A DNA stretch of 64,000 nt from Vibrio quintilis (lineage in GTDB: Bacteria; Pseudomonadota; Gammaproteobacteria; Enterobacterales; Vibrionaceae): NCBI RefSeq assembly GCF_024529975.1, contig NZ_AP024897.1, forward strand, positions 992,001 through 1,056,000, in the 5' to 3' direction. Numbering within the stretch: the stretch's first letter is position 1; the number at the start of each line of letters is the position of its first letter. The notes below the pieces were generated by a model. That model did not search any database and was not told the origin of the DNA. It worked only from the letters and a program-made list of their open reading frames with translations. A program made the position numbers and the translations under genes. Positions 1 to 8,719 of the stretch are shown here, piece after piece.

Positions 1-427
1 TCCATGCATACCATTTTTGTCCCAGTGCTTTTTCAATGTAGTAAGCAGGGCCGCCACGGAATTCTCCGCCATCTTCTTCTTTATAGATCTGAGCGAGCGT
101 TGACTCTGCATACGCAGTTGCTGCACCCAGAAACGCCACCACCCACATCCAGAATATCGCACCTGGTCCACCGAAGCCGATTGCAGCTGCAACACCAGCA
201 ATATTCCCTGTACCGACCCGGCCAGAAAGAGAGACGGCCAGCGCCTGAAAAGAGGAAATACCTTTGGTCGATGATTTACTGGTGAACAGCAGGCGACACA
301 TTTCTGAGAAGTGTCTTACCTGCACAAAGCGGGTCAGAACAGAGTAAAACAAACCGGCACCGAGACATAAATAAATGAGCGCCGGACTCCATATAATTCC
401 ATTTAAAAAGTCTACAACTGATTGCAT
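1..427 (-). CDS. Sodium:alanine/glycine symporter (AGCS family), N-terminal part
   Basis: The reverse strand reads from an ATG at 427 through an open frame to the window edge (about 142 residues, the C-terminal two thirds lie outside). The protein opens MQSVVDFLNGIIWSP, then VLTRFVQVRHF, and contains the AGCS signature around SGRVGTGNIAGVAAAIGFGG followed by AYAESTLAQIYK. Members of this family import alanine or glycine with sodium across the inner membrane. The first hydrophobic segment (about residues 13-30) and the conserved glycine-rich loop fit the family start. The substrate cannot be fixed from this fragment. Confidence 0.9.
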   Translation of the reverse strand, partial: MQSVVDFLNGIIWSPALIYLCLGAGLFYSVLTRFVQVRHFSEMCRLLFTSKSSTKGISSFQALAVSLSGRVGTGNIAGVAAAIGFGGPGAIFWMWVVAFLGAATAYAESTLAQIYKEEDGGEFRGGPAYYIEKALGQKWYAW

Positions 428-788
428 TTATAATTTCCTGTATTCAATGTAATTTTTATCTTATACCCGGCAACCGGTATCTTAGCCGGTTTGGGTATAT
501 GTTGGTTTGCAATATTTTTATCTTTATGTGAACCGAATGTTAATATATTTATCCTTTGATTGCCATAGCTAATTTTTTTGGTTTAATATTCTGTATTTAA
601 TTTATTTTTTGGTGTTTTGGTCTGGGTTTTTGTTAATTTTGTGGTGGGTTGGTTTGGTTTTTTCTCTTTTTTTGAGATGATTGTTATGTGTGAAAGTGAT
701 CTTGCTCTGAGTAATTAAACTTACAAAAATGAGGGGAAATGGTGTTTTATTCTACAGTGTATACCGGTCAGAATATGGTATTTTCAGG
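428..788. other. Intergenic, strongly T/G-biased on the + strand
   Basis: No gene is supported here. It should hold the promoter and leader of the symporter on the reverse strand. Positions about 530-690 are unusually rich in T and G on the + strand (A/C-rich in the symporter transcript sense), and a short copy of the dispersed repeat sits at 462-499. The small open frame that starts at 729 overlaps the kinase 3' end and has no family features. Confidence 0.5.
462..499. repeat. Minimal copy of the TATACCC dispersed inverted repeat
   Basis: A 38-bp unit starts TATACCCGGCAACCGG and ends CCGGTTTGGGTATA, so the two ends pair into a hairpin. The ends match the termini of the long dispersed repeat found at 3238, 20170, 57674 and 59560, but the interior is gone. 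It lies in the symporter leader and could also act as a transcript hairpin. Confidence 0.6.
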
Positions 789-2372
789 CTATTTTGGGGC
801 ATAAATGGCCGCTTCAGGAAAATCGAGTGTAAAGCAGGTTCCTTCATTTTGTTTGCTTTCCATCTTAATTTTTCCCTGATGTTCCTTCATGATGTTATAG
901 CTGATCGCTAACCCGAGCCCGGTACCTTTGCCGACTTTCTTGGTGGTAAAAAACGGGTCGAAAATTTTCTGATGTAAAGACGGATCAATACCGCATCCGT
1001 TATCCCGGACAGAAATGTATACCCGATTGTTGCCGGCCCAGCTACGAATTTCGATCTGTCCGTCTTCTTTTATCGCATGTGAAGCGTTAATGATCAGATT
1101 CAGCAATACCTGCTGAATCTGGCTGATATTACAGTTGACTAAAGGAATCTCAGACAGGCTGACAATTGTTTCTGCCTTATATTTCAGTTCATTCTCCGTC
1201 ACCCGCAGCGTTTTTTCGACGGCATCATTCAGATTTGCAGGTTTATAGGATTTATCCTGATCAACATGAGAAAAGTCTTTCAGCCCGGAAACAATGTGAT
1301 TGATGCGTTCATTTCCTTCATGAATATCTGCAATGATTTCTTCCATATCTTCGCGGATAAATTCGATATCTTTTTGTTTCAGCCATGCTTTCAGTGAATG
1401 GAGTGATTGTCTGAGTCCATCTTCACTCTGCTGTTCATCCAGTTGTTGTAACCGGCTGATAACTTCATTATAAGTCTGAGTGTAATTTGATAAGGTTCTG
1501 ATATTACTCATGATAAATCCGACAGGATTATTAATCTCATGGGCAACCCCTGCTGCCAGTGTGCCAATCGACGCCATTTTTTCGGAGTGAATTAATTGTT
1601 CATTGGTTTTCTTCAGATCTTCTGTTCTGCGTTCAATCCTGTTTTCAAGGGTTTGATTCAATGCTTCAAGTTGCCTCTCATATTGTTCTCTGCTTTGTGA
1701 AACATTCTTTAAGCGTTCTGACATCACATTAAAAGCCTGACTGACTTCAGCGATTTCATCTTTACCTTTGAGCTCAACCGAAACATCGGTATAGCCTTTA
1801 GAGATCCTGTAAGCGGCATAACGTAACCGTGTTAAACCACTGATGAGATAAGTCCCCAGCAAATACGAAAACAGGGCAACCAGCCCCATTTCACCGATTG
1901 CAATCGACAAACTCCACTGCCAGACTTCCCGGATTTGTTTACTTAAACTGTTGGTATCAATCCCCAGTTCAATCACGCCGTATAACATACCGCCTTCCCT
2001 GATTTCGGCGTTCACGTCAAAAACTCCGTCGGCAACCTGATTCACCTGATGATCTTCATGAAAAGGGCGGTTCAGAATTGTTTTGTTTCCGGCCTGAGAA
2101 AAAACCTGTCCGTCATGTGATTTGATTCTGACATACACCAGATCCGGGTTTTTCATTAATTCGGTGGTAAAGTCTTCCAGAGATGCCAGATCATGGGAAA
2201 GAACAGCATCTTTCGTTGTGGTCGCAAACAATGTTGCTGTAGTCGTGGCTCGTTTATACAATCCCTCATAATTGGTTGATTTCAGATAATTCAGCGTGAC
2301 TGTAATCAGCAGGCCCAATAAAAGTGCCTCAATGATGGCGACTCCCAGGATTGTTTTCAGTTTTAATGACAT
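789..2372 (-). CDS. Membrane sensor histidine kinase
   Basis: 527 residues. A membrane segment near residues 7-29 and another near 150-175 enclose a periplasmic sensor region. A HAMP-like linker, a coiled coil (about 225-265) and a HisKA domain follow, with the phospho-acceptor His at 278 in AAGVAHEINNP. The C-terminal ATPase domain shows an N box (NLIINASHAI), G1 (DNGCGID) and G2 (GKGTGLGLAI). It autophosphorylates and should pass phosphate to a response regulator, but no receiver-domain gene is adjacent. It starts 22 bases after the PhnD-like gene and on the same strand, so the two are probably one operon in which the binding protein supplies the ligand signal. The ligand is unknown. Confidence 0.92.
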   Translation of the reverse strand: MSLKLKTILGVAIIEALLLGLLITVTLNYLKSTNYEGLYKRATTTATLFATTTKDAVLSHDLASLEDFTTELMKNPDLVYVRIKSHDGQVFSQAGNKTILNRPFHEDHQVNQVADGVFDVNAEIREGGMLYGVIELGIDTNSLSKQIREVWQWSLSIAIGEMGLVALFSYLLGTYLISGLTRLRYAAYRISKGYTDVSVELKGKDEIAEVSQAFNVMSERLKNVSQSREQYERQLEALNQTLENRIERRTEDLKKTNEQLIHSEKMASIGTLAAGVAHEINNPVGFIMSNIRTLSNYTQTYNEVISRLQQLDEQQSEDGLRQSLHSLKAWLKQKDIEFIREDMEEIIADIHEGNERINHIVSGLKDFSHVDQDKSYKPANLNDAVEKTLRVTENELKYKAETIVSLSEIPLVNCNISQIQQVLLNLIINASHAIKEDGQIEIRSWAGNNRVYISVRDNGCGIDPSLHQKIFDPFFTTKKVGKGTGLGLAISYNIMKEHQGKIKMESKQNEGTCFTLDFPEAAIYAPK

Positions 2373-2394
2373 ATCAACACGTTATCGTTTTTCC

Positions 2395-3204
2395 CTATTC
2401 CAGTAAGTTATCTAACAAATGAATATTTAATTGTCTGACATCATCCCATTGTGCATCGGATGCGGCTTCCAGCCCTTTGAAATTCAGTTTCGTGAGGAGT
2501 GCCAGCCCTTGTTTATCTTCAGTCATCGCCAGCATCGCCCGAACCAGTTTGTCTCTGGTTGCCTGTGAAATCCGGGGATGAACCGCTATCGCATGGGATG
2601 TATAAGGTGGTGTGGTCCATAAAATCTTTAATTCAGATCTGACTTCCGGGGCCATATTATTCAGTGTTCTGAGAACTCCGCCGCCCGCCGGAAAGAAATG
2701 ACGCGAAACATTCATATAAACCGAATCATGTGAAGAAACATACCTCGGTGTAAATGGTATTTTCTGGCCGGCCAGCTGAGCACGGGTCAGAATACTTGCA
2801 GCAAAGGCGGCTGGTGACGGAAAGACAAGGGTGGCATTTTTCAGATCAGACAGTGATTTAGCCGGGCTGTTTTTATGCACCACAATAATGCCTTTAATCT
2901 GCTTATCTTTCTGCTTGGCAATGGCTCTGTAACCGGGCTTCTGGCTGAAAACGGTGTAGTGATAAGGGTTCATATAAGCAATGTCATATTCTCCCCGGCT
3001 GAGGCGCCGTTCAAACTCCGGAATATCTTTTGCGGTGGTGAACTGCATATCTATTCCGCTTGAGCGGCTCAGATAACTAAGAACCGGGGTCCAGAGCGCG
3101 GCCAGCTTTTTGGCTGATTGCTGCGGGACAACCCCGAATGAGAGTGTTTCTGCCCAGGTCTGAAAAGTAAGTCCCCCAAGCAGCAGACATAGAATAAAAC
3201 GCAT
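2395..3204 (-). CDS. PhnD-like periplasmic phosphate/phosphonate-type binding protein
   Basis: 269 residues from the ATG at 3204, chosen over an ATG at 3246 because it is preceded by AAGGA and is followed directly by a signal peptide (MRFILCLLLGGLTFQTWA). The mature part has the features of PhnD/SsuA/TauA-type binding proteins: LSFGVVPQQSAKKLAALW, a YDIAYMNPYHY ligand loop and a domain crossing at SLSDLKNATLVFPSP. No ABC permease or ATPase is present. The only partner is the sensor kinase 22 bases downstream, so a role as a soluble sensor for that kinase is more likely than transport. Substrate not determinable from sequence alone. Confidence 0.85.
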   Translation of the reverse strand: MRFILCLLLGGLTFQTWAETLSFGVVPQQSAKKLAALWTPVLSYLSRSSGIDMQFTTAKDIPEFERRLSRGEYDIAYMNPYHYTVFSQKPGYRAIAKQKDKQIKGIIVVHKNSPAKSLSDLKNATLVFPSPAAFAASILTRAQLAGQKIPFTPRYVSSHDSVYMNVSRHFFPAGGGVLRTLNNMAPEVRSELKILWTTPPYTSHAIAVHPRISQATRDKLVRAMLAMTEDKQGLALLTKLNFKGLEAASDAQWDDVRQLNIHLLDNLLE

Positions 3205-3237
3205 AGAGTTCCTTTGGTTACGTATAAAATCGTATGA

Positions 3238-3503
3238 TATACCCAAGCAACCTGAAAATGCATGATTCAGCGTGCAGCCGAAAGGTGCAGTTCAAGGAAA
3301 GAGAATGCAGGAATGTACCCACCTTCCAAATTCTCTTGACGCAGAAATGTGCCTTTCAGCTCACGCCCTTCGGGTGAGTTTGTCTGGCTTTGATACAGCG
3401 TTACTGATTTTCAACGTAGAATGACTATGTTTTCAAATCAGTGCCTTGTCTCAAAGCCAGACAAATCTCACTGAACCCTGCATCTTCAGGTTGTTTGGGT
3501 ATA
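3238..3503. repeat. Dispersed 266-bp inverted-repeat element, copy 1
   Basis: It starts TATACCCAAGCAACCTGAA and ends CAGGTTGTTTGGGTATA, with terminal inverted repeats of roughly 25 bp. Internal blocks include a tract around GCACATTTCTGCGTCAAG-like sequence and a second inner pair around CTGATTTTCAACGTAGAAT. The same 266-bp length is seen at 20170-20435, and shorter 201-202-bp copies are at 57674 and 59560. It carries no open frame of its own. It has the look of a MITE or large REP-type unit. Confidence 0.85.
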
Positions 3504-3685
3504 AAAAGCATAGTTGCTTATTTATCAGACTGAGAAACTTAAAATAATAAGAATGAGAAACAATTCTAAATCTCTGGACCTACGGTACACTGCAATGCGT
3601 TTTTCTCATGGCTTCTATGATGAGAAATCGTTACTAAATACTGACAGGTTTGCTAACGTATCCTTATGATTTTAAATTCATAAGG

Positions 3686-4783
3686 ATGTCTGCCGTGTCA
3701 ACTGAATCATTCCTCTCTTTTCCCTCAAAGGTTTTCAAAGGTGCAGGCGTCTTATGTCACTTACCCTCAGTCATTCAGTCATATGGTGACAAAGCTTTTA
3801 TTCTCGGAGGAAGGCGGGCTTTAGCGGCCGTGCTGCCACAAACCGATTCGTTGATGTCGGGTAATGAGCGCCTGTCGGTTGTGACAGCCTGGTATGGCGG
3901 GGAAGCGACGGTTGAGAATATTCACCGCTTAAAGCAGCAGGCGATTGAAAGCCAGGCTGACGTGATTATTGCAGTTGGTGGCGGGAAAGCACTGGATACC
4001 GGCAAGGTTGTGGCTGAAAAAGCCGGCTTACCCGTTGTGATGGTGCCATCAGTTGCGGCAACATGTGCTGCAGTATCTGCGGTTTCCATTCTTTATGACC
4101 ATCAGGGTGTTTATCAGGAAATGTACCATCTGCGGGCTGCGCCGGAAGTGGTGATTCTTGACAGTCAGATTATTGCAGCAGCCCCGGTTCGCTGGTTATC
4201 AGCCGGTATCGGCGACACGCTGGCCAAATGGTATGAATACCGTGCAATTGCTGCTGCGAGGCCGGATAACAGTACGGAAATGGCAACGGCAATAAATAGT
4301 GAATTATGCTACCGGATTATCTGTCAGTATGGACAGAAAGCGGTTCAGGAAGCACTGTGCCGGGAATCAGGAAAGGCGCTGGAACAGGTGATGGATGCCA
4401 TTTTCATCTATGCCGGAATGACATCCATTCTCGGCGGCGGGGAACATGTTGCTGTCGCACATGCACTGTTTGAAGGATTTACCGCTGTGGATAAAACCCG
4501 GGATTATGGTCATGGTTTGCTGGTGGGGTTCGGCAACTTATGTATGCTGGCGATTGAAAATTATTCTCAGACTGAAATGATCGAAGAGATTCTTCTGGCG
4601 AAATCGTGTGGTATTCCGGTTGATATCGCGGAAATTGCCGATTTATCTGCCGATGAGCTGGCGAAGATAACCGCTGTGGCCATGGCAACCCCTGATATAA
4701 AAAATATGCCGCAGCCGGTTGATCAGGAAACCCTGCTGGCTTCCATTGATTATATCAGCCAGCTATCGGCGACAGAGTGTTGA
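3686..4783 (+). CDS. Iron/zinc-type alcohol dehydrogenase, glycerol dehydrogenase-like
   Basis: About 365 residues. The nucleotide-binding part has VIIAVGGGKALDTGKVVAE and PSVAATCAAVSAVSI. The metal site is visible as the Asp in GIGDTLAKWYE, the His in GGGEHVAVAHALFEG and the His in DYGHGLLVGFG. These match the GldA branch of family III alcohol dehydrogenases, which oxidise glycerol or small diols with NAD. Start choice is open: ATG at 3686 lies on top of a TAAGGATGT tract that would be a good ribosome site for the GTG at 3695, so GTG 3695 may be the true start. A LysR gene is convergent downstream. The physiological substrate is uncertain. Confidence 0.88.
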   Translation: MSAVSTESFLSFPSKVFKGAGVLCHLPSVIQSYGDKAFILGGRRALAAVLPQTDSLMSGNERLSVVTAWYGGEATVENIHRLKQQAIESQADVIIAVGGGKALDTGKVVAEKAGLPVVMVPSVAATCAAVSAVSILYDHQGVYQEMYHLRAAPEVVILDSQIIAAAPVRWLSAGIGDTLAKWYEYRAIAAARPDNSTEMATAINSELCYRIICQYGQKAVQEALCRESGKALEQVMDAIFIYAGMTSILGGGEHVAVAHALFEGFTAVDKTRDYGHGLLVGFGNLCMLAIENYSQTEMIEEILLAKSCGIPVDIAEIADLSADELAKITAVAMATPDIKNMPQPVDQETLLASIDYISQLSATEC

Positions 4784-4803
4784 GTCAGCCGGCAGGCAGC
4801 GTG

Positions 4804-5676
4804 CTAACCGGTAAACCAGGTGATCAGCTCGCTGAGTAACGGATGCGGGTTTTTTCCACTGCGGTAATGAAGGTAATAACCGGCCCCGGTGTTAACCGTC
4901 TGAGAAAAAGGCCTGAGCAACCGCTTCATCCGGATATCTTCTTCCACCAGCGTACAGTCTGCAATCGCGATACCAAATCCCTGAATCGCGGCACTGATTG
5001 CCAGTTCCATCGTATCAAAATACTGATGCCGGGTAAGCGACTCCAGCGGGACTGAAGCCGTCTGAGACCAGAGTGCCCAGTCGGTTTTATCCGGCGTCGG
5101 GTGCAGTAGTGTCAGATCTTGTAGTGAACATTCACCGCGGGTCAGAATGTCGCCGGTATATAAATGCGGTGCAATAACCGGAGATAAACGCTCAGAGAAC
5201 AGTAAGTGCGTATCGGGCAGGTGAGTCAGTGGTGTCTGGCTGAAAACAATCGCGGCATCATAGTGCTCGGTGTTGAAATCGACGCTGTGATCGGTTGTCG
5301 TGGTTAGTGCAACATTCAGCGCTGGTTGTTCTTTTCTCAGCCGGATCAGTTGTGGCAGCAGCCATCTGATGGAACAGGTCGGGGCTTTGAGGTGTATTTC
5401 AGCATTTTCATGGCAGAGCTTCTCGGTGGCATGAAACAGTTGATCGAATGCGCTTTGTACTTCGGGTAATAACATTCTGCCCTGTCTGGTCAGCGTCAGA
5501 CCTCTGGCGTGGCGGTGGAAGAGCCGGAAGCCGAGATACGCTTCCAGGGTGGCAATCTGGCGGCTGACTGCGCCCTGAGTCACGAACAGTTCTTTTGCTG
5601 CGTGTGTCAGGTTCAGATAACGGGAAGTCACAACAAAGGCATGAAGAGCCTGAAGCGGCGGAGTCCTTTTAGGCAT
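4804..5676 (-). CDS. LysR-family transcriptional regulator (GcvA-like)
   Basis: 290 residues. The N-terminal winged helix-turn-helix is clear (LTHAAKELFVTQGAVSRQ, then LEAYLGFRLFHR), followed by the periplasmic-binding-protein-like effector domain with CSIRWLLPQLIRLRKEQP. It is divergent from the aminotransferase/amidase/binding-protein genes that begin at 5841, with about 160 bases between them. That arrangement is typical of a LysR activator controlling its divergent neighbour. The effector is unknown; an amino acid or keto acid is plausible from context. Confidence 0.92.
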   Translation of the reverse strand: MPKRTPPLQALHAFVVTSRYLNLTHAAKELFVTQGAVSRQIATLEAYLGFRLFHRHARGLTLTRQGRMLLPEVQSAFDQLFHATEKLCHENAEIHLKAPTCSIRWLLPQLIRLRKEQPALNVALTTTTDHSVDFNTEHYDAAIVFSQTPLTHLPDTHLLFSERLSPVIAPHLYTGDILTRGECSLQDLTLLHPTPDKTDWALWSQTASVPLESLTRHQYFDTMELAISAAIQGFGIAIADCTLVEEDIRMKRLLRPFSQTVNTGAGYYLHYRSGKNPHPLLSELITWFTG

Positions 5677-5840
5677 ACCGATCCTTTTTATGGTTCTTGA
5701 AAATGATACTCAGAGCAATGTCTTTTTCTCATGGCTATTATGACAACAATTAGATACCTCTCTCAATAGTGATTCAGCTAAATTATTTATTGATACTCAA
5801 ACAACCCGAACATCCGGGGATAAAAACAAGGAGAATCATA

Positions 5841-7004
5841 ATGATACAAACGCCATTATCATGTTCATCAAAGCTGAGTGATGTTGGTACAACTATTTTT
5901 ACCCGGATTGGTGAACTGGCTGCGCAGTATCAGGCGATCAATTTATCTCAGGGCGCGCCGGGGTTTCCGGTGGATCCGGCTTTGATTCAGCGGGTGACGC
6001 AAGCGATGACTGCCGGGCAGAATCAGTATGCGCCAATGGCTGGTTTACCGGTTCTCAAAGAAAAAATCGCAGAAAAAATGCAGGCGCTTTATGGCCGTAC
6101 TTATCATCCCGATGAGGAAATCACCATCACAGCCAGCGCCAGTCAGGCAATCTACGCCAGTATTTCAGCATTGGTTCATTCACAGGATGAAGTGATCTAT
6201 TTCGAACCGGCCTTTGACAGCTACGCGCCGGTGGTGCGTTTACAGGGCGCGAAGCCGGTTGCGATTCAACTGTCGTTGCCGGAATTCAAAATCAACTGGG
6301 ATGAAGTGAAAGCGGCGATGACACCGCGTACCCGGATGATCATTTTGAATACGCCGCATAATCCAACCGGAACCATTCTTTCTTCTGATGATTTGCATCA
6401 GCTGGCTGCTATCATCCGGGACACCGGGATTATCGTGCTGTCTGATGAAGTCTACGAGCATATGGTGTTTGATGGCGAATTACATCAAGGGATGGCGCGC
6501 CATCCGGAACTGGCGGCAAGAAGTGTGATTATTGCTTCATTCGGCAAAACATTCCATGTCACCGGCTGGCGGGTTGGTTACTGCCTGGCGCCTCAGACGC
6601 TGATGAAAGAGATCGTGAAAGTTCATCAGTTTATGATGTTTTCAGCCGATACGCCGATGCAGTATGCATTCGCCGTTTATATGGATGATCCGCAACGTTA
6701 TCTGTCTTTGGCGGGTTTTTACCAGAAAAAACGGGATCTGTTGATTCAGGAACTGAGTGACGGACCATTTCAGCTCTATCCCTCTCAGGGAGCTTTCTTT
6801 ATGCTGGCAGGGTTCGGTCATCAAAGTGATATACCGGATACAGACATGGTACAACGCCTGATTCGTGAAGCTGGTGTCGCAACCATTCCGTTATCAGCAT
6901 TTTATGCCGGTGGCACGGATCAGCGATTATTGCGTTTGTCTTTTACCAAAGATGATGAAACGATCATCGCTGGTGCCCGGGCATTAAAAGCGTTTCGTTT
7001 TTAG
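5841..7004 (+). CDS. Pyridoxal-phosphate aminotransferase, methionine/kynurenine type
   Basis: 387 residues from ATG 5841, which has AAGGAG a few bases upstream; an upstream in-frame start at 5769 lacks this. The fold-type I pattern is complete: SQGAPGFPVD near the N-terminus, ASASQAIYASISA, NTPHNPTGTI, LSDEVYEHMVFDG, and the cofactor lysine in ASFGKTFHVTGWRVGY. The sequence resembles YbdL/KAT-type enzymes that use methionine, glutamine or kynurenine. The nitrilase-family gene 78 bases downstream suggests the pair acts as glutamine transaminase plus omega-amidase, a coupling known from methionine salvage. That coupling is inference. A weak relic of the dispersed repeat is visible just upstream (about 5795-5815). 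Confidence 0.9.
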   Translation: MIQTPLSCSSKLSDVGTTIFTRIGELAAQYQAINLSQGAPGFPVDPALIQRVTQAMTAGQNQYAPMAGLPVLKEKIAEKMQALYGRTYHPDEEITITASASQAIYASISALVHSQDEVIYFEPAFDSYAPVVRLQGAKPVAIQLSLPEFKINWDEVKAAMTPRTRMIILNTPHNPTGTILSSDDLHQLAAIIRDTGIIVLSDEVYEHMVFDGELHQGMARHPELAARSVIIASFGKTFHVTGWRVGYCLAPQTLMKEIVKVHQFMMFSADTPMQYAFAVYMDDPQRYLSLAGFYQKKRDLLIQELSDGPFQLYPSQGAFFMLAGFGHQSDIPDTDMVQRLIREAGVATIPLSAFYAGGTDQRLLRLSFTKDDETIIAGARALKAFRF

Positions 7005-7081
7005 CCGGATCTTCACTGGTTTTTTAAACTGTTTTTTGTGACTATTTTTTGTAACTGTTTTTTTTAACAGAAGGATAAGGA

Positions 7082-7891
7082 ATGACAGGGATGAGGCTAA
7101 AAACAGCAGCAATTCAGATGAACAGTGGCGGTCAGCCGGAACGTAATCTTAAACGGGCCGCAGCACTGATTGCCGAAGCCGCAGCACACGGTGCAACGCT
7201 GGTGGTACTGCCGGAATACTTCTACTGGATGGGCGAAGATGAAACCACCCGTATCCGGTTGGGAGAAACTTTTGGCGACGGGCCGCTTCAGCGTTTTCTG
7301 TCTCAGCAGGCGCAGCAGCATCAGCTGTGGTTATCCGGCGGGACGGTTCCTCTTCAGTGTGAACATCAGCACAAAGTTTTCAACAGCAACTTATTATTTA
7401 ATCCCTCCGGTGAATGTACCGGACGTTATGACAAGATCCACCTGTTCGGATTTGATAACGGCACGGAAAGTTATCAGGAGTCAGAAATTCTGGAGGCAGG
7501 TCACGACATTCAGACATTTACCACGCCTTTTGGTCTCATCCGGCCATCGGTCTGTTATGATCTGCGCTTCCCGGAAATGTATCGTGACCACGCGGGTTAT
7601 CCTCTCATCACCGCCCCGGCTGCATTTACAGCCACGACCGGTCAGGCACACTGGGAAATCTTATTGCGGACACGAGCCGTTGAAAACCAGTGCTTTGTGA
7701 TTGCCGCCGCCCAGACGGGCGAACACCCCGGCAGGAAGCAGACTTTTGGACACAGCATGATCATTGACCCCTGGGGGAAAGTACTTGCCTGCCAGGATGA
7801 AGGTGAAGGCGTTGTTATTGCCGAACCCGATATGAATTATCTGCAACAGGTCAGGACAAACCTGCCTGCACTGAATCACCGTATATTTTAG
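7082..7891 (+). CDS. Carbon-nitrogen hydrolase (Nit1/omega-amidase type)
   Basis: 269 residues. The nitrilase triad is visible: Glu in VVLPEYFYW, Lys in YDKIHLFGFD, Cys in PSVCYDLRFPEMY. The length and the ENQCFVIAAAQTGEH segment fit the Nit1/Nit2 branch, whose members hydrolyse amides of keto acids such as alpha-ketoglutaramate or deaminated glutathione. The start has a purine-rich AAGGATAAGGA directly before it. It follows the aminotransferase and precedes a solute-binding protein, all on one strand. The exact amide substrate is not settled. Confidence 0.88.
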   Translation: MTGMRLKTAAIQMNSGGQPERNLKRAAALIAEAAAHGATLVVLPEYFYWMGEDETTRIRLGETFGDGPLQRFLSQQAQQHQLWLSGGTVPLQCEHQHKVFNSNLLFNPSGECTGRYDKIHLFGFDNGTESYQESEILEAGHDIQTFTTPFGLIRPSVCYDLRFPEMYRDHAGYPLITAPAAFTATTGQAHWEILLRTRAVENQCFVIAAAQTGEHPGRKQTFGHSMIIDPWGKVLACQDEGEGVVIAEPDMNYLQQVRTNLPALNHRIF

Positions 7892-7918
7892 TTCTCTGAA
7901 TACAAAAGGATCTTACTG

Positions 7919-8695
7919 ATGAGAAAACTTACCTTATTACTGGCTCTGGCTGGTTTATGCTCTGCGGCATCTGTGTGGGCTGCCGGAACGCTCCGTTATG
8001 GATTAGAAGCCGAATATCCGCCGTTTGAGAGTAAAAATGCGCAGGGAGAACTGGTTGGTTTTGATATCGAACTGGGCAAGGCGATCTGTAAAGCTGCTCA
8101 CATGAAATGCAGCTGGTCTGAAGCCAGTTTTGATGGCCTGATTCCGGCACTGAGAGCGAAAAAATTTGATGTGATCAATTCAGCCATGAATATCACATTG
8201 AAGCGAAAAAAATCGATTGATTTCACCAATCCAATCTACCGGATCCCGACTCAGCTGATTGCCAGAGAAGGAAAAGGTCTGGCGCCGGATGCCAAATCAC
8301 TGCGCGGGAAAAGCATCGGTGTACTGCAGGGGTCGATTCAGGAAGTCTATGCCAAAAAGCACTGGGCGTCTGAAGGCGTGACGATCACCACTTATCAGGA
8401 TCAGAATATGGTTTATTCCGATATGGTGTTAGGCCGGATTGATGGCACGCTGGTGATGGCCGCGGCCGGGCAGTCTGGTTTCCTGAGCCGTCCGGAAGGT
8501 GACGGGTTTGCCTTTGTCGGCGGGCCGCTCAATGATCCGATCATTCTGGGCAGCGGAATTGGCTTCGGGCTGCGTCAGGGCGATACCGAACTCAAATTTT
8601 TACTGAACAAAGCGATTGCTAAAGTCAAAGCCGATGGCACCGTGCAGCGTTTAGGGAAAAAATACTTCTCCGGATTTGATATTTCAGTCGATTAA
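7919..8695 (+). CDS. Periplasmic amino-acid binding protein (SBP family 3)
   Basis: 258 residues with a clear signal peptide (MRKLTLLLALAGLCSAASVWA). The mature protein has TLRYGLEAEYPPFES, LVGFDIELGKAICKA, and the strongly conserved FDGLIPALRAKKFDVINSAM of family 3 binding proteins that carry arginine, histidine, lysine or ornithine. No ABC permease or ATPase follows, so it must use components encoded elsewhere or act as a sensor. It starts 27 bases after the amidase gene and is probably the last gene of that operon. A short GC hairpin follows the stop. Confidence 0.9.
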   Translation: MRKLTLLLALAGLCSAASVWAAGTLRYGLEAEYPPFESKNAQGELVGFDIELGKAICKAAHMKCSWSEASFDGLIPALRAKKFDVINSAMNITLKRKKSIDFTNPIYRIPTQLIAREGKGLAPDAKSLRGKSIGVLQGSIQEVYAKKHWASEGVTITTYQDQNMVYSDMVLGRIDGTLVMAAAGQSGFLSRPEGDGFAFVGGPLNDPIILGSGIGFGLRQGDTELKFLLNKAIAKVKADGTVQRLGKKYFSGFDISVD

Positions 8696-8700
8696 TTGTC

Positions 8701-8717
8701 CGGGCCGCTCAGGCCCG
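8701..8717. terminator. Short GC hairpin between convergent genes
   Basis: CGGGCC, loop GCTCA, GGCCCG. It lies between the stop of the binding-protein gene and the stop of dgt, so it could end transcripts from both sides. There is no clear T tract, so strength is uncertain. Confidence 0.4.
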
Positions 8718-8719
8718 TA

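Noticed and set aside
3069..3263. Reverse 64-codon frame around the PhnD-like start
   Set aside because: It overlaps the signal-peptide coding part in another frame and enters the repeat element.
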